Positions 1-8,381 are shown, counted from the first letter of the stretch. The stretch is 64,000 nt of DNA from Ruegeria sp. EL01 (GCF_900313035.1 NZ_OMPS01000044.1:1-64000); one strand, 5' to 3'. The notes: generated by a model from the sequence alone, not told the origin. Made by a program: numbers and translations.

Positions 1-456
1 CTCCGCCCCACGACCCGTCACAGCCACAAGCGCTCGGTCAAAGATCGCCAACACCTCAACCCCGACCAGATGAGCCTGCATATGAGAAATGTCCTGATGG
101 CGCAGCGCCGCGTTCACCACCACAAAGTACAGATCCCCCGCAGTCGACACGATCAGGTCATCCAGGATCCCGACGTCCGCGTTCGTAAAGAAACCGTATC
201 GCGCCTTGCCCGGCTTCAGCGTCGCATAAGCCTGAGGGCAAAGCGCCTCAAGCTTCTCGCCCACATTCTCGCCCCGCAGGATCACCTGACCCATATGAGA
301 CACATCAAAAACCGACGCCTTCTCACGACAATGAACATGCTCACCCATAATCCCCAACGGATACTGAACAGGCATCTCCCAACCAGCAAAATCAACCAGC
401 TTACCGCCCAACTCAACATGCAAATCATACAACGGTGTGCGCTTCAGTAATGTCAT
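1..456 (-). CDS. gcvT: Aminomethyltransferase GcvT (glycine cleavage T protein), 5' part only
   Basis: Glycine cleavage T protein, which transfers the aminomethyl carbon of glycine to tetrahydrofolate. The reading frame begins at ATG 456 and stays open to the window edge, so only about 152 N-terminal codons are present. The start MTLLKRTPLYDLH, the FAGWEMPVQYP segment and the FDVSHMGQ motif are hallmarks of the GcvT folate-binding domain. It lies downstream of the M20 hydrolase gene on the same strand, across a 315-base gap. Glycine riboswitches often precede gcvT, but I could not find the conserved aptamer core here. The family assignment is firm; the C-terminus is outside the window. Confidence 0.93.
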   Translation of the reverse strand, partial: MTLLKRTPLYDLHVELGGKLVDFAGWEMPVQYPLGIMGEHVHCREKASVFDVSHMGQVILRGENVGEKLEALCPQAYATLKPGKARYGFFTNADVGILDDLIVSTAGDLYFVVVNAALRHQDISHMQAHLVGVEVLAIFDRALVAVTGRGAE

Positions 457-771
457 AGGGCGTACCTTTCAATGCGTGGGGTCAAAGCAAGCGCTGGTAT
501 GGTCGAAGAACTCAGCATAATTTGCAACGCCTGTTTGAATTTCCGATCGCATCTTGGGCCGGGAGACCGGGCCGAAACGGTTGCCTTGGATTGTTTTCCA
601 AGGATCAAAGTCGTTTACATGCAGCATCGTGTCGTCGGGTCTCAGGGCTGCCCCAACTGGGGTTGGCGATGGGAAGTATACGGCGGCATGCCGCAACAAT
701 GTCTCCTATAGGAAACTTCCTTCGGTGGCACAACAACTGAAAAGCTGACCACTGGCACGGGCAAACACGCG
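457..771 (-). other. Intergenic leader of gcvT with clustered palindromes and a possible 52-codon ORF
   Basis: This gap of 315 bases separates the M20 hydrolase gene from gcvT. It contains a hairpin at 653-666, perfect palindromes at 683-694 (GCGGCATGCCGC) and 704-713 (TCCTATAGGA), and an outer stem pairing 672-677 with 715-720. On the minus strand, 627-469 encodes an open frame of 52 codons starting MLHVNDFDPW. It lacks a ribosome binding site and has unremarkable codon use, so I do not call it a gene. The folded segment may be a terminator for the upstream gene or a structured leader for gcvT. Confidence 0.4.
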
Positions 772-1962
772 TCAGGGTGCCAACAGGCTGCTTACCGCCC
801 GTTCCAGAACCCGTAGCCCGACCACCAGATCTTCTTCGGCGGTGTCCTCGGCAAAATCATGGCTGATCCCGTTGATCGAGGGCGCAAACAGCAGCGCCAC
901 GGGCATCAGGCGTGAGACATTGGTTGCATCGTGCAAGGCCCCCGATGGCATGCGCCGCCAGTGTCCGGGCGCAACATGCTCTGCGCCCTGCACGAGCGCG
1001 CGCTGTAAGCCCTGATCCATCGCCACAGGCTCCAACCCCAACATCGACCCAAAGCGCAAGTTCAGATCCAGCTGATCCGCAACCTCCTGCGCGGTGGTTC
1101 GGATGATATCCTCCATCCGGATCAGGCGCGCCGCATCGCCGTCGCGCCATTGCATTGAGAACCGCGCGCGCCCAGGCACGATCGAAGACGCGTTGGGGTG
1201 CAAACCCACATGCCCGATGGTCCAGACGGTCTGTGGAGTGACCACGTTCCGGAACCGGTCATTGATTAAGGAGTTGAATGAGGACAGCGCCTGAAACGCA
1301 TCGCGACGCAGATGCATCGGAGTGGTTCCGGCATGGTTCTGTTGACCTTCGAAGGTGATCACCATGTCCCGGATGCCCACAATATCCGTCACAACGCCGA
1401 TCAGATCTCCGCTTTCATCCAGCGACGGGCCCTGCTCGATATGCATTTCGATGAACCCGGTGAACTGACCGGGATCGACAAAACCCTGCGCCAAATCCTG
1501 CATTGGCGCACGTGCGGCCCCAAGAGTTACGCCTGCATGATCGGTCAGACTGTCCGCCTGTGACAAGTTCAACCCTCCGGACCAGATTGCTGATCCGGTT
1601 GTCACACCGAACCGCCCCTCTTCGTCCTGGAAGCTCACGACCGAGATGGGTCGGTCTGTGGCCCGCGCCACCTCAAGGGCTGCAATCACACCCAGCGCAC
1701 CATCCAACCACCCGCCTTCCGGCTGGCTGTCTGAATGCGATCCCATCAAAAGAGATGACCCCTGGGCAAGGCCGAACAGGTTGCCAACCGGATCGAACTG
1801 CGGTTGCAGTCCGGCCTCTTGCATGCGCATGGCCAGCCAACGGCGCGCCGCGATATCTGCCTGTGAATAGGCGGGTCGTGTCACTCCCTTGCCAACGCCC
1901 GAAGCGCCGAACTCTCTCAGCGTGTGCAAATCAGCCAGAAACCGATTTTCGTCAATGGCCAT
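772..1962 (-). CDS. Zn-dependent M20 hydrolase (allantoate/N-carbamoyl amino acid amidohydrolase family)
   Basis: Cytoplasmic metallo-amidohydrolase of the M20/HyuC type, about 396 residues, which removes a carbamoyl group from N-carbamoyl amino acids or ureides. Metal-ligand motifs are visible in the usual order: GSHSDSQP (His), GWLDGALG (bridging Asp), [10 protein letters not shown] (Glu) and [10 protein letters not shown] (His), followed by the lid-domain segment [10 protein letters not shown]. The start at 1962 ([13 protein letters not shown]) is preferred because upstream residues are low in similarity to the family, although the frame is open to 2028. It is divergent from the histidine phosphatase operon. 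The exact substrate (allantoate, ureidoglycolate or carbamoyl amino acid) cannot be told from motifs. Confidence 0.85.
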   Translation of the reverse strand: MAIDENRFLADLHTLREFGASGVGKGVTRPAYSQADIAARRWLAMRMQEAGLQPQFDPVGNLFGLAQGSSLLMGSHSDSQPEGGWLDGALGVIAALEVARATDRPISVVSFQDEEGRFGVTTGSAIWSGGLNLSQADSLTDHAGVTLGAARAPMQDLAQGFVDPGQFTGFIEMHIEQGPSLDESGDLIGVVTDIVGIRDMVITFEGQQNHAGTTPMHLRRDAFQALSSFNSLINDRFRNVVTPQTVWTIGHVGLHPNASSIVPGRARFSMQWRDGDAARLIRMEDIIRTTAQEVADQLDLNLRFGSMLGLEPVAMDQGLQRALVQGAEHVAPGHWRRMPSGALHDATNVSRLMPVALLFAPSINGISHDFAEDTAEEDLVVGLRVLERAVSSLLAP

Positions 1963-2118
1963 GTAGTGCCCCGCTCCCACAATGGGCCAAACATACGCCC
2001 GGCGCGCCGTCGTGCAAGCCGAACCCATGAATTGCGCGGTGTTTTTGGTGCGTGTCTGGCAAACCCCTCTGGCCCCTGCGCGGATCCTGCCCTAAGACTT
2101 CGCCCAAGAGGGACCGCC

Positions 2119-2769
2119 ATGTCACACATCACACTGGTTCGTCACGGCCAGGCCAATACTGCTGCGCGTGATGAAAAGAACTATGACAAGCTAAGTGAGC
2201 TTGGCCATCAGCAAGCGCGATGGCTGGGTACGCATCTGCGCGACACACGTGCGCATCACCCGCGCGTTTATTGCGGCACGCTTGTTCGGCATATCGAGAC
2301 CGCAGCCAGTATGGGGCTGTCAGATCCGATTCAGGATCCTCGGCTGAATGAGATCGAATACTTCAACATCGCAAAGCTGTTCGAAGAACAGCATGGTGAG
2401 GTCGTTCCAACGGATCGCGAAGGGTTTGTGGAACATCTGCCCAAAACCTTCGCCGCATGGGCCAGTGGAAAGATCAGCGGAACGCCGGAAACATTTGCCG
2501 AATTCGAGGCGCGCGTGTCTGGCGCGCTGCATGACATCGGAACCGAAGGGGGCCCTGCTATTGTTGTGACCTCGGGTGGCCTGATCTCGATGGTGGTGCG
2601 GCAGGTCATGGGGCTAGACGTTCCATCGATGGCACGCGTTGCCCTTGCCATCATGAACACGTCGATGCATCGTCTGCACCCGATTGGCCCGCAACTCAGC
2701 CCGGTTCTGTTCAATGCTGTTCCGCATCTGGAAGCACCGGACAGGCAGTTTGCCCAAACGCACCTATAA
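2119..2769 (+). CDS. Histidine phosphatase (phosphoglycerate mutase-like) family protein
   Basis: Protein of 216 residues in the histidine phosphatase superfamily. The phosphorylated-His motif VRHGQAN is at residues 7-13 and the second catalytic region is near VVTSGGLISMVV, where the usual GH dyad is replaced by SG. A conserved acid (Glu in LNEIEY) is present. The start ATG has an AAGAGGGA ribosome binding site 6 bases upstream. It is the first gene of a compact + strand set with the GST (24-base gap) and the two saccharopine dehydrogenases. Substrate is unknown; the loss of the second histidine suggests altered activity, but the alignment was done only by eye. Confidence 0.85.
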   Translation: MSHITLVRHGQANTAARDEKNYDKLSELGHQQARWLGTHLRDTRAHHPRVYCGTLVRHIETAASMGLSDPIQDPRLNEIEYFNIAKLFEEQHGEVVPTDREGFVEHLPKTFAAWASGKISGTPETFAEFEARVSGALHDIGTEGGPAIVVTSGGLISMVVRQVMGLDVPSMARVALAIMNTSMHRLHPIGPQLSPVLFNAVPHLEAPDRQFAQTHL

Positions 2770-2793
2770 TCAGGCCACAACGGAGAACACGCG

Positions 2794-3408
2794 ATGCAGC
2801 TCTACTATGCCCCACGTACTATTTCGGTCGCAGTGGCCATTGCCCTGGAAGAATCCGGGTTGGGCTACGAAGCGATCCGTCTCGATTTCGCCGCGGGTGA
2901 ACAAACCAAACCAGCCTATCAACAAATCAATCCCAAGGGCCGGGTTCCGGCGCTGGCAGTGGATGGTGGCATTCTGACCGAAACCGGAGCATTGCTGGAC
3001 TACGTCGCCGCCAAAGCTCCAGAGGCTGAATTAGTACCCCACGACCCCGTTATGGCGGGCCGTATGCGCGAAGTGATGTACTATCTTGCTACGACAATGC
3101 ATGTGAACCACGCTCATAAGTTGCGCGGGCATCGCTGGGCGGACAAGAAACCCAGCTGGGACGACATGACCGCCAAAGTGGCCGAGACGATGACCGCATC
3201 CTGCGACTACATCGTATCAAATGGCCTGCGAGGTCCCTTCGTTTTGGGCGATCAGTTCAGCCTGGCGGATGCCTATCTCTATATTGTTTGCAGTTGGCTT
3301 GAAGGTGACGGCGTCGACGTTGCCGCCTTCCCAAAGATCGTCGCGTTTCGCGAAGCCATGGAAGCACGTGCGTCGGTTCAGGCGGTCAGGGCCGCCGGAA
3401 TGCTTTGA
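2794..3408 (+). CDS. Glutathione S-transferase family protein
   Basis: Protein of 204 residues with a thioredoxin-like N-terminal domain and an all-helical C-terminal domain. The start MQLYYAPRTIS places the probable catalytic Ser/Thr-type residues in the first loop. The cis-Pro segment GRVPAL and the ILTETGALLDYVA glutathione-binding motif follow, then FSLADAYLYIV typical of bacterial beta/theta-like GSTs. A GGAGA ribosome binding site lies about 9 bases upstream. It sits in the lysine-catabolic operon 14 bases before the first saccharopine dehydrogenase. Its role there, perhaps handling reactive semialdehyde intermediates, is inference. Confidence 0.9.
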   Translation: MQLYYAPRTISVAVAIALEESGLGYEAIRLDFAAGEQTKPAYQQINPKGRVPALAVDGGILTETGALLDYVAAKAPEAELVPHDPVMAGRMREVMYYLATTMHVNHAHKLRGHRWADKKPSWDDMTAKVAETMTASCDYIVSNGLRGPFVLGDQFSLADAYLYIVCSWLEGDGVDVAAFPKIVAFREAMEARASVQAVRAAGML

Positions 3409-3422
3409 ACATAGGATAACAA

Positions 3423-4478
3423 ATGACACATCTCTGGGTCAGGGCAGAACAGCGCCCCAACGAAGAACGGGTGGGTCTGACGCCCCAAGGGGCCGCAGAT
3501 CTGATTGCTGCGGGCATCCGCGTGACAGTCGAAGAAAGCTCGGTCCGGGCGATCCCGATTGAGGGGTACAAAACAGCCGGATGCGACATCGCTGCCGAGA
3601 ATTCCTGGCCCAAGGCGCCTGCAGATGCGATCATCTTTGGCCTCAAGGAGTTGCCCGAAGATGGTTCGCCCCTGCCCCATCGCCACATCTTGTTTGGTCA
3701 TGCATACAAGGGGCAACACTCGGGCCGCGCGCTGTTGGAGCGCTTCAAGGCCGGAGGCGGGACGCTGTATGATCTGGAATATCTGGTGAACGAAGATGGC
3801 CGCCGTGTCGCCGCCTTTGGCTATTGGGCCGGTTATGCCGGGGCCGCGGTGACGGTGAAAACCTGGGCCGCTCAGCAACGCGGCGAAGAATGCCCTGCGG
3901 TCGGAGTGTATCCGAGTAAAGACACGCTGAATGCAGAGCTTCTGGCCGAGGTGGAGACCACCGGGTGCCCCCGGCCTCGGGCCATTGTCATCGGTGCGTT
4001 AGGACGCGTCGGCACCGGGGCTGCTGATCTGTGCGAGGCGATGGGCGTGCAGGTCACCAAATGGGATATGGCCGAAACCGCCAGCGGTGCTCCATTCCCC
4101 GAAATCCTCGACCATGATCTGTTCATGAACTGCATCTTTGCCCGCCCCGGAACACCTGTCTTTGTCCCATCAGAGGCTTTGAATGCTCAGCGTACCCTGA
4201 CAGCCATTGGCGATGTCGCTTGCGATCCGGACAGTGACTATAATCCCGTGCCTGTCTATAATCAGGCCACCACGTGGGACCACCCTGCCCTGCGTGTGGC
4301 CACCAACCCAGTGCTGGATGTGATCGCCATCGACAACCTGCCGTCGATGCTGCCTGTCGAAAGTTCGGAAGACTACGCGGCGCAATTGTTGCCGTCCTTG
4401 CTGACCCTGCAAGACCTCGAAAGTGGAGTTTGGGGTCGGGCGGCAGCAACTTACCATTCTCATATCGAAGGGATCTGA
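3423..4478 (+). CDS. Saccharopine dehydrogenase (NAD+, L-lysine-forming), LYS1-like
   Basis: Protein of 351 residues resembling yeast LYS1 and the N-terminal alanine dehydrogenase-like fold. It interconverts saccharopine with lysine and 2-oxoglutarate. The opening segment with AEQRPNEERVGLTP and GLKELPED is characteristic, as is FGHAYKGQ, which contains the conserved catalytic Lys/His region. The nucleotide-binding loop IVIGALGRVGTGA lies near residue 190. It is 14 bases after the GST gene and 3 bases before a second saccharopine dehydrogenase-type gene. In bacteria the pair is usually catabolic, converting lysine via saccharopine to aminoadipate semialdehyde. Confidence 0.9.
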   Translation: MTHLWVRAEQRPNEERVGLTPQGAADLIAAGIRVTVEESSVRAIPIEGYKTAGCDIAAENSWPKAPADAIIFGLKELPEDGSPLPHRHILFGHAYKGQHSGRALLERFKAGGGTLYDLEYLVNEDGRRVAAFGYWAGYAGAAVTVKTWAAQQRGEECPAVGVYPSKDTLNAELLAEVETTGCPRPRAIVIGALGRVGTGAADLCEAMGVQVTKWDMAETASGAPFPEILDHDLFMNCIFARPGTPVFVPSEALNAQRTLTAIGDVACDPDSDYNPVPVYNQATTWDHPALRVATNPVLDVIAIDNLPSMLPVESSEDYAAQLLPSLLTLQDLESGVWGRAAATYHSHIEGI

Positions 4479-4481
4479 GCG

Positions 4482-5624
4482 ATGACCATCCATTGGTGTG
4501 GCACTGGCCTGTCGGCCATTCCCGGTTTGCGCCGACTGATCGAAAGCGGGCAGAAGGTTACGGTATGGAACCGAACCGTCGAAAAAGCCAGGGCCGAGAT
4601 CGGAGATCTGACCGATGACATCCGCGCCTTTGACATTGACCCGCTCGCAGCTGTGCTGGAGCCGAGAGACGTAATCGTCTCGATGCTGCCGGGCGACTGG
4701 CACGTTCCGTTGGCCGAACTAGCAATCGCAAAGAAGGCAAACTTTGTCTCGTCCTCATACATCGCGCCTGAAATGCGCGCGTTGGACGACAAGGCCCGCG
4801 AAGCTGGTGTGGTGCTGGTCAACGAAGTTGGACTTGATCCGGGCATCGACCATCTGATGGCGCATGCGCTTTTGGACGACTACCGCGCCTCGGACGCGTT
4901 CGACCCGGAAAATCACATCAGCTTCATTTCCTATTGCGGCGGCATCCCCAAGAACCCAAATCCGTTCCGGTACAAGTTCAGTTGGTCGCCGCTGGGTGTG
5001 CTCAAGGCTTTGCGGTCGCCGTCGCGCTCGATCCGAGACTACGCGCCGCTGGATGTGTCCCGCCCCTGGGACGCGATCAGCAGCTATACGGCACCCTTGC
5101 CCACGCCCGAAAGCTTTGAGGTCTATCCAAATCGCGACTCGCTGCCCTTCATGCAGCAATACCATTTCGAAGAACATTGGACGGTCAAAGAATTCGTCCG
5201 CGGCACGTTGCGCCTGAATGGTTGGACAGATGCGTGGTCAGACGTGTTTAGCGAAATCGAAACCCTGACTGGCCCGGAAGGCGACGCGCGCCTAAAAGAG
5301 ATGTCAGATCAGTTTTGGAAGGAAAACGCCTATGACAAAGGCGAACCAGACCGCGTGGTGCTGTGTGTTGGCTTGAAAGCCGAGAAAGACGGCGTCGCGG
5401 TTTGGCACAAAACCTATGTCATGGATGCCTGGGGCGACGCCCGAGGCACCGCAATGGCACGGCTGGTATCGATCCCGGTATCACTGGCGGTCGAAGCCGT
5501 ATCAAACCGCGCGATCCCGGTCGGCGTCCACGCTGCACCCAGTGACCCAAAGCTGGTGAATGACTGGATGAGCCAGATCGGCACGTTGGCACAGCATTTG
5601 CAAATTGTGGATCACACTGTCTGA
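4482..5624 (+). CDS. Saccharopine dehydrogenase family protein (LYS9-like, glutamate-forming type)
   Basis: Protein of 380 residues starting MTIHWCGTGL, an N-terminal Rossmann fold with WNRTVEKA after the second strand, then the NEVGLDPGIDHLMA motif that marks saccharopine reductase-type enzymes. The C-terminal substrate domain carries FISYCGGIP and the conserved PNRDSLPF segment. It follows the LYS1-like gene by 3 bases and is the last gene before a strong hairpin at 5644. The second step of the pathway, oxidation of saccharopine to glutamate and 2-aminoadipate 6-semialdehyde, is the likely reaction. Confidence 0.88.
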   Translation: MTIHWCGTGLSAIPGLRRLIESGQKVTVWNRTVEKARAEIGDLTDDIRAFDIDPLAAVLEPRDVIVSMLPGDWHVPLAELAIAKKANFVSSSYIAPEMRALDDKAREAGVVLVNEVGLDPGIDHLMAHALLDDYRASDAFDPENHISFISYCGGIPKNPNPFRYKFSWSPLGVLKALRSPSRSIRDYAPLDVSRPWDAISSYTAPLPTPESFEVYPNRDSLPFMQQYHFEEHWTVKEFVRGTLRLNGWTDAWSDVFSEIETLTGPEGDARLKEMSDQFWKENAYDKGEPDRVVLCVGLKAEKDGVAVWHKTYVMDAWGDARGTAMARLVSIPVSLAVEAVSNRAIPVGVHAAPSDPKLVNDWMSQIGTLAQHLQIVDHTV

Positions 5625-5643
5625 TCAGCGTTTTTGGAATGAA

Positions 5644-5680
5644 GAAGCCATTCCAGAGCGACTGGAATGGCTTCAATTTC
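5644..5680. terminator. Bidirectional terminator hairpin
   Basis: A perfect 13-base inverted repeat (GAAGCCATTCCAG, loop AGCGA, CTGGAATGGCTTC) is followed by AATTTCTATT. It lies 19 bases after the lysine-catabolic operon and before the converging DUF1127 gene, so it likely stops transcription from both sides. Confidence 0.85.
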
Positions 5681-5729
5681 TATTGGCCAAGACCTTATGC
5701 CTTCGTCTCGAATGTTTCGAATTCGACAA

Positions 5730-5933
5730 TCAGATATACCGCTGGATCGTATGCTCGATATCGCAGCGATTTATCCCAAGTTCGGACAGTTGATGATCGC
5801 TCAGACTGTCGAGATATTGAGCGGCGCGGACGACATCAGTGCTGACCGCGCGGATTCTCATAGCGCGATCGAACAGCAACAGAGCACTGGCCGCAGGGGT
5901 CGGTTGGGTTTTGGGTAGGGCCAAATCAAACAT
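5730..5933 (-). CDS. DUF1127 family small protein
   Basis: Protein of 67 residues ending with the DUF1127 (YjiS-like) signature LDSLSDHQLSELGINRCDI. These arginine-rich mini-proteins are abundant in alphaproteobacteria and affect RNA turnover and phosphate or central metabolism in the species studied. The start has an AGAAAGGT ribosome binding site about 10 bases upstream. A second member lies 79 bases further upstream on the same strand, so the two may share a transcript. Confidence 0.8.
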   Translation of the reverse strand: MFDLALPKTQPTPAASALLLFDRAMRIRAVSTDVVRAAQYLDSLSDHQLSELGINRCDIEHTIQRYI

Positions 5934-6012
5934 ACTTATTACCTTTCTCTAAGGTCCAAGAGGACACTAGGATCATGTCGAGCAAAGCTCGCAATCGTTG
6001 CAGAAATGGTTT

Positions 6013-6222
6013 TCAGTGATAAATGCCTTCGTAGGCGCGGAGACTGATTTCATCCCGCTCAACACCGATGTCGTTCAGCGGCTGATCGGTGAGCGCACCC
6101 AGTTCCCGAACGGTTTTTGGGTCAGCTCGGCGCCGCAAAAGTTCGGCTTTTGCCTCCGCATATCCAAAAAACACTCCGTCGAAGAGACCTTTTGTGGTCT
6201 TTGCTGTAGGCGTTGGGCGCAT
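6013..6222 (-). CDS. DUF1127 family small protein (second copy)
   Basis: Protein of 69 residues whose C-terminal half has the DUF1127 pattern RELGALTDQPLNDIGVERDEI. The N-terminal part (TKGLFDGVFFGYAEAKAELL) differs from its neighbour, so the two are diverged paralogs rather than a recent duplication. A very strong ribosome binding site (GGGAGGAGA) lies 5 bases before the ATG. An inverted repeat, TAACTT-N14-AAGTTA (6237-6262), sits just upstream of that site and could be an operator or leader hairpin. Confidence 0.8.
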   Translation of the reverse strand: MRPTPTAKTTKGLFDGVFFGYAEAKAELLRRRADPKTVRELGALTDQPLNDIGVERDEISLRAYEGIYH

Positions 6223-6401
6223 GTCGCTCTCCTCCCTAACTTATGCCGCTGACTACAAGTTAAGGAAGCAACCTTAGCGAAACCAAAGCAGCGCATTAAA
6301 GTTTGTTTATGAGGGAAATCTGACGCGTTCAGAGTGTAGCAATTCATCGTGTCGTGCTGGTGCCAAAGAATTTTATTTGCCAAATCAGTTTTTCTTTTAG
6401 C

Positions 6402-6719
6402 TTACATCAGATCGTTCTCGACATCCTCAGCGGATATCCCCAGCGCGTCCAACCCATTCTCTAGGTGGTCCGGCATATGCGGTGTGCCGATCAAATAGTC
6501 AGCGCAGGGGGTCGACGCTTCGGCTTTGGCCGTTGCAATAGCTTCGGCCAGATCCTCGGCGAAAAAGCTCTCCCGACCGACCCACATGATAGCAACCAGT
6601 TCGGCCTGCTCATCTTCGCTCATGCGGTCGACAAAGGCGCGGAGTTCGCCCTCGGCCCGGTTCAACTCGCGGCCCATCATCGCAACCTGGGCGACTTTTC
6701 TTGCCGAGATTTCCAACAT
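6402..6719 (-). CDS. DUF3775 family protein
   Basis: Acidic protein of 105 residues beginning MLEISARKVAQVAMMGREL, which fits the DUF3775 family found in Roseobacter and related groups. It contains MSEDEQAELVAIMWVGR and a C-terminal LISA-type helix ending GISAEDVENDLM. No catalytic motif is visible and the function is unknown. A GAGGAG ribosome binding site precedes the ATG by 7 bases. It lies alone between the DUF1127 pair and the DUF1365 gene, all on the minus strand but with gaps of 84 to 179 bases, so cotranscription is uncertain. Confidence 0.7.
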   Translation of the reverse strand: MLEISARKVAQVAMMGRELNRAEGELRAFVDRMSEDEQAELVAIMWVGRESFFAEDLAEAIATAKAEASTPCADYLIGTPHMPDHLENGLDALGISAEDVENDLM

Positions 6720-6803
6720 ATTTCAGCTCCTCGTGTTCGCGTTCTTGCCCATGACAACCATCCAACCGAGCTGGAGTCTTTGATCTCACGCAAACGAAAA
6801 AGG

Positions 6804-7577
6804 TTATCGGCGCACGCGGGACATGGGCTTGTCTGGAACCGGGGCAGAGCGAAACGGGCGGAAGGTTGCGTTCTTGAACCAAAGCTTAAGGGCCTGCCAA
6901 ACGATCAACGTGAACGTTCGCCGCGCACCGAATGGACGCCGTAGCAGCGACCACAAAATCACACGATTGGTCAACGGATGGCGCGGTCCGGTCAGCGTCG
7001 CAATCAGACCACCCCCATCGCGCCCATAGTCGATCCAAACTCCGACCCGATCCGGGCGATAGTCAAAGCGGAACGTGTATGACCCTTCGATCTTCTGGAA
7101 GGGCGAGACATGCATCAACTTGTCCGCCACGATCCGATCACCAGGCTCGATCTGCGCGAATTCAGGTTTGTGGCACAAGTAACTGTGGCGCGTGCCGAAG
7201 GTATTGGTGACCTCAGCCACCACCGCGTAAAGCGTGCCTTCCTTGTCAAGGCAGAACCAGAAGCTGACTGGGTTGAACACGTGGCCCAACACACGGGGTT
7301 GCGTCAACAACATGACCTGCGCGGGCTGCGGCACATCTTTCACATCAAATTGCGCGCGCAGCCAAGCGGTGCCGGTGCCATGCCCCGGCTCACCGCCATG
7401 ATCTCGGGTCCGCCAATTTGTGATGTTCGCGCGGTCAATTGAGAACAGCGCGGGCGTTGTCAGTTCTGCTTCGGGGTCCAGCAGAATGTAATCAATCGAA
7501 TAGCGAAACGCGTTTTCGATCACGCCTTTGCGCCCATGATAGGTATGACCCGCAATATGATCGACTTTTTGTGTCAT
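6804..7577 (-). CDS. DUF1365 family protein, probable member of the RpoE-ChrR regulon
   Basis: Protein of 257 residues with the DUF1365 core (YHGRKGVIENAFRYSIDY, RVLGHVFNPVSFWFC, EVTNTFGTRHSYL). In Rhodobacter sphaeroides a member of this family lies next to a cyclopropane fatty acid synthase in the RpoE-ChrR cluster and is induced by singlet oxygen. Its biochemical role is not firmly known; lipid modification is suspected. Here it is divergent from the rpoE-chrR operon and its upstream DNA carries a TGATCC-N18-TATTCA element. No cfa gene is present in the window, so the rest of the regulon must lie elsewhere. Confidence 0.85.
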   Translation of the reverse strand: MTQKVDHIAGHTYHGRKGVIENAFRYSIDYILLDPEAELTTPALFSIDRANITNWRTRDHGGEPGHGTGTAWLRAQFDVKDVPQPAQVMLLTQPRVLGHVFNPVSFWFCLDKEGTLYAVVAEVTNTFGTRHSYLCHKPEFAQIEPGDRIVADKLMHVSPFQKIEGSYTFRFDYRPDRVGVWIDYGRDGGGLIATLTGPRHPLTNRVILWSLLRRPFGARRTFTLIVWQALKLWFKNATFRPFRSAPVPDKPMSRVRR

Positions 7578-7643
7578 TCGTTGTTTTCTGTTCTGCCCGT
7601 AAACTGTTCAAAAAGCATTCTTTTCCCCGAAAGCCTGTTTATC

Positions 7644-7673
7644 TGAATACGAAAACTAGCGCAGTTTGGATCA
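7644..7673 (-). promoter_or_regulatory. Candidate RpoE (ECF11) promoter of the DUF1365 gene
   Basis: On the minus strand TGATCC (7673-7668) is followed by exactly 18 bases and TATTCA (7649-7644). R. sphaeroides RpoE promoters have a TGATCC -35 box and a -10 box beginning TA at this distance. The predicted start leaves a leader of about 60 bases before the DUF1365 ATG. Confidence 0.65.
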
Positions 7674-7689
7674 AAATGACTCCGTAAAG

Positions 7690-7719
7690 TGATCCGGCTT
7701 GGGCCGCGCCGCGTAATGT
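7690..7719 (+). promoter_or_regulatory. Candidate autoregulated RpoE (ECF11) promoter of rpoE-chrR
   Basis: TGATCC at 7690-7695, an 18-base spacer, and TAATGT at 7714-7719 match the expected RpoE promoter layout. It is a mirror partner of the divergent element at 7644-7673, with the two -35 boxes only 16 bases apart. Because transcription would start near 7726, it argues against translation starts upstream of that point. Confidence 0.7.
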
Positions 7720-7822
7720 GGTTATGCTTACCGAGATGAATACCGTGGCCAGCGACGAGCCAGCGACCGAAGCGGTCGCATCTCGGCCATGGCGCGCAAA
7801 GAAACACATCAAGGGCAAGCGG

Positions 7823-8380
7823 GTGAACGGAACAAAAGGTAGTTGCGACACCAGGACCGAGTGGGTGGACCATGTCAAACGCATCCGGGACAGGCAGGAT
7901 CAGACGGCATTTGCTGAGCTGTTCCAGCACTTCGCGCCGCGTATCAAAGCCTTCCTGATCCGTTCAGGGTCTGACCCTGCAATGGCCGAGGAATGCGCGC
8001 AAGAAGTGATGGCGACGCTATGGCACAAAGCCCGTCTGTTTGATCCGACGCGAGCCACTGTGGCGACCTGGGTGTTCACGATCGCCCGAAACAAACGGAT
8101 TGATGTTCTGCGCAAACAACGCCGTCCCGAACCCGAGGAACTGGGTTGGGGCCCCGAAGCAGAACCCGAACAGGACGACGTGATCGTTCTGCAACAAGAA
8201 ACTGCGCAACTGCGTACCGCCTTGTCGGCGTTGCCAGACGCGCAGAGACAGCTGATCGAAAAGGCGTACTTCGGAGATCTGAGCCATCGAGAAATCGCCT
8301 CTCAGACCGGGTTACCCCTTGGGACGATCAAATCACGGATACGGCTGGCCCTGGATCGCCTGCGCCATGCGATGAACTGA
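7823..8380 (+). CDS. rpoE: ECF sigma factor RpoE (ECF11, singlet-oxygen response)
   Basis: Group IV sigma factor that directs RNA polymerase to singlet-oxygen and organic-peroxide response promoters. Region 2 is seen at FAELFQHFAPRIKAFL through EECAQEVMATLWHKA and TWVFTIARNKRIDVLR; region 4 is the helix-turn-helix LSHREIASQTGLPLGTIKSRIRL, with the signature split over the C-terminus. The frame is open from 7718, but I prefer the GTG at 7823: it has an AAGGG site 8 bases upstream and gives 185 residues, close to the R. sphaeroides protein, and earlier starts at 7718-7724 fall in the promoter. ATG 7736 remains an alternative. It is followed after 1 base by chrR, its anti-sigma factor. Confidence 0.93.
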   Translation: MNGTKGSCDTRTEWVDHVKRIRDRQDQTAFAELFQHFAPRIKAFLIRSGSDPAMAEECAQEVMATLWHKARLFDPTRATVATWVFTIARNKRIDVLRKQRRPEPEELGWGPEAEPEQDDVIVLQQETAQLRTALSALPDAQRQLIEKAYFGDLSHREIASQTGLPLGTIKSRIRLALDRLRHAMN

Positions 8381-8381
8381 G

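Noticed and set aside
469..699. Open frame of 52-76 codons on the minus strand before gcvT
   Set aside because: There is no ribosome binding site, codon use is not that of neighbouring genes, and it overlaps the palindromic segment.
457..771. Glycine riboswitch upstream of gcvT
   Set aside because: The segment CACCGAAGGAAG near 720 resembles part of the aptamer core, but the paired GGAGAG-type and CTCTCAGG-type elements are missing on the minus strand.
7718..7822. Extended N-terminus of RpoE starting at 7718
   Set aside because: Starts at 7718-7724 fall within or beside the -10 box of the likely promoter, and the extra residues are unlike RpoE of R. sphaeroides.
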